Shown here: positions 55,885-64,000 of the stretch, in pieces | How the letters are laid out: each line of letters opens with the position of its first letter | Numbering within the stretch: position 1 is the stretch's first letter | Source of the DNA: Distichodus sexfasciatus | Lineage: Eukaryota; Chordata; Actinopteri; Characiformes; Distichodontidae | Direction of reading: 5' to 3' | Length of the DNA stretch: 64,000 nucleotides | Assembly: GCA_032718565.1 (NCBI GenBank) | Contig: JAVGVS010000447.1 | Span: 211,501 to 275,500 of the forward strand | Translations under genes and position numbers: made by a program | The notes under the pieces: generated by a model | The model's database searches: none | Told to the model about the DNA's origin: nothing | What the model saw: the letters and a program-made list of their open reading frames with translations, nothing else

Positions 55885-56175
55885 ACATCCATCCATCCAT
55901 CCATCCTCCATCCATCTATTTACCCATATTATCCACCCATCCGTCCATCCCTCTGCCTGTTTCCCTATCCATCCCTGTGTCTGTGCATCCATCAACACAT
56001 CCATGCATCCATTTATTTACTCATATTATCCATCTATCAATCCATCCTTCTGTCCATCCATCCATTTACCCATATTATGCATTCATCCATCCATTCATTC
56101 ATCTATGCATTTACCTATATTATCCATCCATCCATCCATGCCCCATCTGTGTGTCCATCCATCCATCTACAGTGT
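55885..56175. repeat. ATCC tetranucleotide repeat region
   Basis: 'catccatccatccatcc' runs, interrupted and diverged, over about 290 bp. It gives 'HPSIHPSI' frames in all three plus-strand registers. Confidence 0.95.
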
Positions 56176-56179
56176 ATCT

Positions 56180-58140
56180 GTCGACTTGTACAGTATCAGG
56201 ATGGTTCAGGCTACATACCCCTCGATGTTGTACTCTTCATTTTATCCTGACTTTTAATCACTTCATTTATTATTCATCCCCATATCTCCTCTTTAAAATT
56301 ATTTTTAATCAAATCCTACTTTTTAATCATTTCACTGGGTTTAATTCTATTGTCATTTTTTACATTAACTTTTACTTGTCCAATTAGTTTTTATAACCAT
56401 CATATACTTGGTAATTCTCGAGCTTCGATTTTGATTTTTTTTTCTGATTTTATTATTAAGGTAAAGGATTTCGGGCTGCATTTTATTGTAATATTATATA
56501 TGATAATTTATTATAATATTTACAAGCTGGGACATTATGTAGCTTATTATGAGAAATATCTGCATTTTGCCAGACGGAAATCAGCTGATATCTGGCTTAC
56601 AGTCAGATACACTATTAATTATGGTGGGAAACATCTTCAATCTACACAAATATAGCAGCGATGATCGTCATTTGTGTGTAATTATTATCACAAGCTGTTA
56701 TTTCAACATCTGCGCTCTGTTTTCCTCTCTCTCTCTCTCTCTCTCGGTCCACTTCCAAATGAACAACGAAATTACCCTTTTCAAATAACGATTCTAAAAA
56801 TAAATCTGCAGCGCTCAAGACAAGAAAAGCCCGGAAAGCGTGGACAGGAAACAGCGCAGAGTGTGGTCATGCGAAATTTTAACACACAAAAAATTCTGAA
56901 TAAACCCACTCAAACCACATTTTTACATTATGCATCTAAAATATGGAACACAGCACAAGCAGCAGCAACGATTAACAAGCTGAATCACTTTCCTGATTAA
57001 TAAACGCTTTTTAAAACTCTTTATCCTGGCTTTTCATTTATTGTATGTATATTTTATATCTTTATATTATATAATTTTGAATATTTAGTTGTTTAATGTG
57101 TTCAACTGAATTTAATTCTATTTTTACCTCTTTTTTATGTACAATTCGATTTTTTAACTATCTTATATTGTTTCCTGGTTTTATTTTTGAGGTAAAACAT
57201 TTTGGGCACCATTTTAATGCACAAGTCATTCACGAAAACTCAATTTTGTCATAAACCAGATTCAGACATGCAAAAATTTAAAAAGTAATTCAAAGCCAAA
57301 TTAAACTTTGTCATCTCAGCTATATACAAGTATACAGTGAGATGAGATCATATAAAATCACAAAACGCTCAACTCAAGCAGACATTAAAAACAATCTTCT
57401 CTTTTAATAAAAATAGACCTGTTCAATAATTCTGTATCGATGCTGAGGTCGTGAATCGCTGAATCAAGGTATTGACGTAGATTGATGTATCGTGACACCC
57501 ATAATACACATCTTAAAGGCTCAGCAATCCCGCTGTTAGTTTTCAATAGTGAAAGAATAAACTGAAAAGCCTCAAATTAGTGTTTATTCTTAACTGTGTA
57601 ACACAAATTATTATTTTTAGTCATAGAAAAGATGCGATTTGGTGAACGCCTTGGAGGGTTTCGTGTCCCTTTAAAATAATCAGAATTGGCACGAGGTTTG
57701 CATGTCCACAACGTGATGTATTAATTATGTCAGACGTTTGTATCCGTGCCCAGTCTGTGTGATTTATTGCTGAATAAACTAGAGGCAAATATCCGTGGGA
57801 AGAGGATTGTTCTGTTTACACACTGCAGCTACGAAACCTCATTAAACGCATGATCGGGGTTGTAAGGTCCAGAAAAGAGGTTTAGGAGAAGCAGCTGCTA
57901 GAGATTTCTAAAAAATAAACAAAGATAATTATTAGTTTCTTTCCCAAACATTGCATATTAGCACAAAAACTCTAAATTTAATATCCGGTCATGAAATCCG
58001 GAGCCAGTTATGACTGATGTTTATTTACAGTGTTATTAGTGAAGTTACAATCTAATATCTCTCTATGATATATAGTTAAAAGTCTCAAGTCACGCCCCAA
58101 ATTTCCTTTCTTGCCTTTACTAATGTAGGCTTGAGGAGCA
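56180..58140. other. no gene seen
   Basis: AT-rich. A 108-codon frame at 56674-57000 has no domain. At 57420-57500 'tctgtatcgatgctgaggtc' and 'tgatgtatcgtgacaccc' look like a worn hAT end. Confidence 0.45.
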
Positions 58141-58157
58141 GGATTCACTAAAGCTGT

Positions 58158-58515
58158 AAAGTTTCATCACGATATTACGATACGATATTATATTGATCCA
58201 ACGTCACAATCTCAAGGTCTGCTGCGATACCATACAATTTGATTCGATTAACTTCACCAACGATCAAAATGAGAAAATATCATATGCTGATTTATCAATT
58301 CCATTTATATAGAATCACAAAAAGCAACAAAAATATCATTTGACAGTTTTACTCCTTTAAAACGCAAAACAAACTTTTATTTTAATAAATATAGAGTTCA
58401 ATATTAAGTGATCATTACAATATGTATGATGCCTGATCAATAGTTTTATTTTGGATTGATTCTATGGGCTCAATGATCGTTGAATCAATGTATCAAAGTA
58501 TCATTACACCCCTAA
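58158..58515. mobile_element. hAT-like relic
   Basis: Left part 'catcacgatattacgatacg' and right part 'ttgaatcaatgtatcaaagt' then 'atcattacacccctaat'. These cyclic 'ATCGATA' ends are typical of fish hAT remnants. No duplication seen. Confidence 0.45.
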
Positions 58516-59690
58516 TATTAATAATACTATGTTTCACATGCTGCAATAAATTACAAATCTGAATTTATCTAATTTTTCTAGTAAAGAATAAAACATATGG
58601 GTGGCTCAAGACTTGTGCACAGTCCTCTGCGTCTTCTAGCTTATCTATAAAATATATGTACCGTAAATATTCTATTAAGCTCATTTATGAACTATTTCAA
58701 CATTGTTTCATGTTTCTTTTCACACATGCAAGACATGTTTGGACGTCCCCTTTTCCAGTCCATACAAACTAATCTAATGTAGGACCAGCTGCTTGCAAAT
58801 AACTTGTTTGGCCAAAGCAGGGACAGAATTTGGGTTTATTACATAAAGTGCTGCAATCAGACGGTCACGCTGGCTTAATGTTTACAACAGCAGGAATTTA
58901 ATGTGCACTGAGCTTTTCTATGTTAACCATAACTTTATCATTTACAACATTACGTAACACTCTTAAACCTATATATACATAAAAGCTTTCACAATAATTT
59001 GGCAAAAAAATCAGAGCACACATGATTAAAAAAGTTAGTTTGCATATGAAAAAGAAGAGAAGACTTTGTCAAAATAGCGTCGACTAATCAGATGTTATCC
59101 TCTTTAAGGTTCTCAAACATTCTCAAAAATGTTATTGGAAGCTTATGAATGTGTCTTTTTAAAAAAAGTAAATATGAAAATAATTTGAATAATTTAAATA
59201 TGAGAAATCTGAACTTTTATATTGGTTTTGGAAATTTTAAGGAAATGATACGGATTGAAAAGTGTCATCTCTGTGTTGCTGTTTTCAAGATATCTTCTGT
59301 TGTAAAACGAATGTAAGTACGGTGAAGTAAACATCTGTGTGTGTGAGTGTGTGTGTGAGTAAAACTGATGTCAGTGTGATGACAGGACACACTACAGTCA
59401 GAAATGTTCATATGAGAGCCTCCCTGAGGCAAAGAGCTTTATATATATTAACACACACCAATGCTCACTCACACTCACATACACACACACACACACACTT
59501 GCGTTTCAGGGTGAATGAGCAGTAGGCAATGATGTACACCCACACACACACATGAAGGATTATACAGCACTCTTCCTCGTCTGCGTCAGCTTTCCCTCCA
59601 GTGTGTGTAATGAGTCACCATTAAAACCAGGATTTACTTGTGAAAACAAAGCTTAAAATATCAAAATGATTGGCCAGGAGTGGGCAGAGC
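58516..59690. other. no gene seen
   Basis: AT-rich, with a compound TG/CA microsatellite at 59336-59362 and 59459-59498. No coding signal. Confidence 0.5.
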
Positions 59691-59704
59691 TGGAGAGAGT
59701 CTGT

Positions 59705-60255
59705 GGTCTGGAGTTCGGGTTCTAGAGGGTTCTGGTCGGGTGCATGCGGACCAGTCTACAGGGCTTTGTTCTGAGATAGAGTTCTGTTCCACTTTATAAA
59801 GCTCTGTTCCAGGATGAGGTTTCTGTTGTGTTCTCTTCTGTAATGGGAGTGTGTTCTGGGATATGGCTCTGTTGTGGTTGTGGTCCTGTCTTGGGATGCG
59901 GTTCTGTTCTGGAGGGTTCCGTTCTGTGATGGTGTTCTGGGAAATGATTCTCTTCTAGAGGGTCCTGTCCTGGGATGCGGTTCTACCCAAGAGTTCTATT
60001 CTTGGATGGATTTATTCTGGAACATGAGCCTGTTCTACAGGGTTCTCTTATGGAATATGGTTCTGTTCTATATATTCTTAGTCATGTATAGAAACCTATT
60101 CAAGAGTTCTATTCCAGGATGGTGTTCTGTTCTAGATACTTCTATTCTGGGATGAGGTTTTATTCTGCAGGACTTTGTTCTGAATCGGAGTTTCATAGTT
60201 TGGTTCAGGTGCAGGGTTCTCACTGAGAAGTTTTGTGCTGGAAGCTTTCTTTTAG
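59705..60255. repeat. 33-bp minisatellite, block 1
   Basis: Degenerate units such as 'ttctgttctggagggttccg' + 'ttctgtgatggtg' (33 bp). About 16 units fit the length. The period is a multiple of 3, so long frames appear on both strands. Confidence 0.85.
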
Positions 60256-60630
60256 TCTGGCCCTGTTTTGTAGACTTCATGTGTTTGCTGTTTACAAGAA
60301 ATGAAAGGGAAAGAGGTGGAGATTTTCCTCATTTCTGACCCAATTCACAGACAGTGTGTTGGTGGATATCACCAAACTGAAAGAAGCTAAAAAAATATAT
60401 AGAACGGAGATAACAAGCTCTCTCTCTCTCACACAGTCAGACATTCAGTCTGGGAACGAGTGTGGGTGTTTCTATGCTTTTGAAGTCGAGTCCACGGAAA
60501 GCTCATCAAATAGCAGCAGCAGGGTGGAGAAGGACGTAGGAGGGAGACAGAGAGAAAGAGGATAAGAGAGAGGAAGAGAGGAAAACGAGAAGATTTGGGA
60601 TTCTGAATAATTATCCAAGTTGATCACACG
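60256..60630. other. spacer between minisatellite blocks
   Basis: Non-repetitive except for a short (TC)n at 60420-60430 and a GA-rich end at 60535-60600. No gene. Confidence 0.5.
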
Positions 60631-60631
60631 C

Positions 60632-61310
60632 AGGATGGGTTCTGTTCTATACGGCTATCTTCAGGAATATGGTTCTATTCCATAGGGATCTCCTCTGGGA
60701 TGAGGTTTTGTTCTATAGTGTTCTCCTCAGGAATGTTGCTCTGTTCTGTAGGGATCTGCTCTGGGACATGGTTCTGTTCTATAGTGTTCTCTAGAATGTG
60801 GTTCTGTTTTACAGTGTTCTCTTCTGGGAAGAGGTTCTGCTCTATTGTGTTATCTTCAGGAATGACGTTCGGTCGTTGAGGGTTCTGTAGCATTCTCTTA
60901 TGGGATATGGTTCTGGATAATAGGGTTATCTTCAGGACTATGTTCTTTTCTATAAGATTTCTTCTGAAATGTGGTTCTGATCTATAGGGTTCTTGTCACG
61001 ATGTGTTTCTATTCTATAGGATTCTCTTCTGGGATCTTGCTCTGTTCTAAGGGGTTATGGTACTGTTGTGGAGCACTCTCTTCTGTGATGTGCTTCTCTT
61101 GTGGAGATGTGGGATGTGGTTCTGTTTTGGATGGAGTTACGTTCAAGAGTTACGTTCCAGGGAATCTCTTCTGGGATATGGTTTGGTTCTATAGGGTTTA
61201 GTCAGGGATGTGATTCAGTTCTATACAGTCTTGGTCAGGAAAGGAGATCTATTCAAGACTTCTCTTGTTCTGGAATTAAATTCTGTTCTACGGTATTTTC
61301 TTCTGAAAGC
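60632..61310. repeat. 33-bp minisatellite, block 2
   Basis: Better kept units such as 'tctgttctatagtgttctcc' + 'tcaggaatgttgc'. On the minus strand 60675-60893 reads an 11-residue repeat, for example NTIEQNLIPEE, NTVKQNHILE-, NTIEQNHVPEQ. The frame is bounded by stops and lacks splice context, so I treat it as repeat, not gene. Confidence 0.85.
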
Positions 61311-64000
61311 TGGTCATCCAACAAACCACAACATTAAAGACTCAACAGGACTGTCTGAGCGTGAATATTGGGTAATGATGATTGTCCATGTGCACTGAGT
61401 TTTCCTGTATAAATAATTTAATGTAATCAGGGTTGTGTTGAATTCAGGGCGGCCGGTGCTTGCCTCACCTCTCGGAACGCTAACGACGTAAGAAGTCACA
61501 ACAGGCAATTAGAGAGTCTGGCGGAGGCGTTTGGGGCAGCTGGGATCGCAAACATGGGAGTGTCAGTGCTTAATGAGGCTTGCCATCTTCAAAATCACTC
61601 ATTTTGTAAAAACATACACAGTACATATATTTTAATAAAACTCCACAGTGTGAACAAGAACCACATGAAACACGAAAACACTAAGCTTAACAAAATAAAC
61701 TTTTTTGAGTTTATTTCTTGTAAATTATTCACTTATTATTGACACACAAATCTCATGTTTTACACCTAATAGCGTTTTCTTTAGGGATGTGATGAAATAT
61801 TGATATATCGATTATTGATCGAAATGAGGTTTTAGAGTCTGACTAATATATAATAGATATTTTGCCACAAAATCTTGATATTTCAGCTGGTATTCTTCTT
61901 TTTGCACTGAGAAACATAAAGATCTTTCCCTAAAATTATTTACTAGTTTTTACCAAGATCTCATGAATAAAAATAAGTTTAATAACCGTAAGACGGGCAA
62001 AAAATCGAGACGTAGAAAAATATAATTGCGCAGTTGTTTTATTCTGACGTTGGTTTGAATACGGTTAAACGTTAATCAAGAAACAATTACAAAATCTAGT
62101 TCATTTTCATCAAGGAATCAAAAATCGTTTATTAAAGCTGCCGTCAAGACTTCCTTTTAGCTCAATCACATGCAAATTGCTGATGTTTTATTCATACGGC
62201 AAGAAGGCAAGTCAAGCATGAAACACATTTTCGACACAAATTGCTTGGAAGTTCTGCTGCCAACAAAAAGGCTCTGAACCTGAACAAGTGTGGAAATAAA
62301 ATATACACAACGCAACTAAGATTTTTTTCATTTTAGAGCAGTTTGGTGAAATATCTGACACTAAAGCTGTGGATTTTAGTAAATGAGCTGCGGTGCTGCC
62401 TGACTTACTGTTTTATATCCTACGCACAACAACAAAACCTCAAATAAAATGAAATTCAGCTGTTAGAAAGTCGGATCAAACTGCACAATGATATCTTTCA
62501 TGTTTGTACAGCGATGTTCCGCCCGACTTGAGTTATTTTTCTACGCTTTTAAGACCCTGTCTTACAAGGGACTTAAAATGGAAGGGAATAAATGTTTGAA
62601 ATTTTGGTTTTGTAATCAACTTAATCGGAGGAATTTTACTTATTTTTATTTTACATCAAAGTCTTGTCTACAAACCTTACTGTCCACTTTGACTTAAAAT
62701 AAAAACATTTCACATTTTTCTTTCCATCTTTAGTAAGAGTGTAAAGAGATCTCGTGCCACGAGACAATATTTAAACGTGACGATATTTTTCGGCGAGGTT
62801 AAAAGCTGCTTCGTAAAATAGTATGGTGTTAAATGCTAAGTGTAGAATTTCACCAGCAAAAATCTGGGGTCTGTACACGTTCAACTCCAGCTTCACGCTC
62901 GCTTCACTTGCTACTGTGTTATAAATGCAGCAAAACAGCAGACAATCACAGGCTTGGAGGAAGCTGATTGGCTGGTCTGGTCTCCAGTCAGGTGTGTAAT
63001 ATGGTTGAAGTTGATGTAGTGAACAGCAACACACACGTTTCCAGTACGACAGCAGAAGCAGCAACAAGAAGACGAGTTGTGTGTTATGTGGAGATTGTGG
63101 GTGTGATGTGTTCAGCAGTATCCTAGTCTAATTGTATCTGTTAATGTTCCTAAATCTGTTGATGCTGCAGGGATTACGCCTCCAACATGTTTTAATCCAG
63201 ATGTTGATGTGATAATGTACAATCTGATGATGTCATGAGATGATTTACACTAAAGTTACACGTTAGAAGCTGATGCACAGTAATGGTGTGAAGAGATGCA
63301 GGAGCAATCATACAAGAGAGAGTCCAGACACTTCATGCACTAAATACACTGCACACACACACACACACACACACACCACTCTTCATGTCTTTCACTCAAA
63401 TAAAAACACATATTACACTCACGTTTCATCACTGAAGTTTTCTTCAAAATACTGTTAAAATCTCGTCTTGTGTATCGTCATAACCCTAATCTCTAACCAC
63501 ATTTTTAAGAATGCTCAAACATTTTTGTCATCACTTACAACAACACAGCACACTTAAAACTGGGCATACACACTAATTCCTGCATAATTCTGCATAAGAA
63601 TGAATAAATTAGCTTGTTAATGTCAATTAACCCTTCATTCTAATCAATTCCATCAATGCTGAGTGACTACAGGTCAGGATATTTAATATATTTTATCTTG
63701 GAGCAGGTAGCCTTTTGGCATTGCCGGTGTGGAATGTTTGCTCTCGTTATGAACCGTCGTTAACGACATTCCATCGCAGTAATCGCCCATGACGACGAGC
63801 TTAACAAGGAGCAACATCCATAAAGCATCAGACACACTGCTAGGAAAAAGTCACAGAACGTTCGGTGTGGGTTTCAGTGAGTTTATCATCATCTAATCCC
63901 CCGTAAAGTGGGGCTGTGTTTACTTAGTAATTTGTAATTGAATTAATTATGTAAGTGTTTAAACGAGTGGCTGTAATTTAAGCTCAGCTGGATTTTAACA
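61311..64000. other. no gene seen
   Basis: AT-rich intergenic sequence. There are hAT-like scraps at 61785-61830 ('gatgtgatgaaatattgata') and about 62738-62800, and a CA run at 63354-63375. No domain or splice-flanked segment recognised. Confidence 0.45.

Noticed and set aside
55786..56257. Three overlapping HPSIHPSI frames of 136-154 codons
   Set aside because: They come from the ATCC microsatellite in all three registers.

Overview
The window looks like vertebrate nuclear DNA, almost certainly from a teleost fish. Genes are sparse and split by introns. Most of the sequence is old transposon relics (hAT, Tc1/mariner, PIF/Harbinger-like, tRNA-headed SINEs, LINE tails, a Ty3/gypsy-type solo LTR), CA/CT/GATA microsatellites and minisatellites. 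The three recognisable genes are all on the minus strand and all belong to vertebrate families; one is a fish-expanded TRIM type. The species cannot be fixed from the sequence.

Layout. 1-6.7 kb: SINE, hAT and microsatellite debris. 6.8-17.4 kb: the 5' half of an flvcr2-like membrane transporter gene. Exon 1 (16270-16851) and exon 2 (9786-9927) are well supported. A damaged exon 3 lies at 6788-6934. Later exons are not seen and may lie beyond the left edge. Intron 2 carries a 1.5-kb CA-rich array. Intron 1 carries a roughly 40-bp minisatellite made from the B-box part of a SINE, split by a LINE 3' end. 18.5-22.5 kb: a complete five-exon TRIM (RING, B-boxes, coiled coil, PRY-SPRY) gene. Its summed coding length is a multiple of three, but an in-frame TGA sits between the two B-boxes. 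22.5-52.8 kb: a long stretch with no convincing gene, holding a 428-bp solo LTR with a 5-bp target duplication, a foldback Tc1 MITE, a Tc1 transposase relic interrupted by a SINE, several TIR elements and pyrimidine tracts. 52.8-54.4 kb: the single coding exon of a tmem200a-like gene, intact. 55-64 kb: another copy of a 0.65-kb TIR element, an ATCC microsatellite and two blocks of a 33-bp minisatellite.

The three genes have unrelated jobs: a choline/heme-type MFS transporter, an E3-ligase-type innate immune protein, and a two-pass membrane protein of unknown function. Nothing suggests they work together. No CRISPR, operon or prokaryote-like system is present. The most interesting signals are the tandem Pol III B-box array, the homopolymer-type lesions in two otherwise well-kept genes, and the three-copy TIR family around tmem200a. 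In the entries, SINE-A means the tRNA-headed retroposon whose tail reads like 'cgctcttatccagagcgac'. SINE-B means the family with 'ggtaaaggtaccactgaggt' and a 3' end like 'cacatttggttgtggtgca'.
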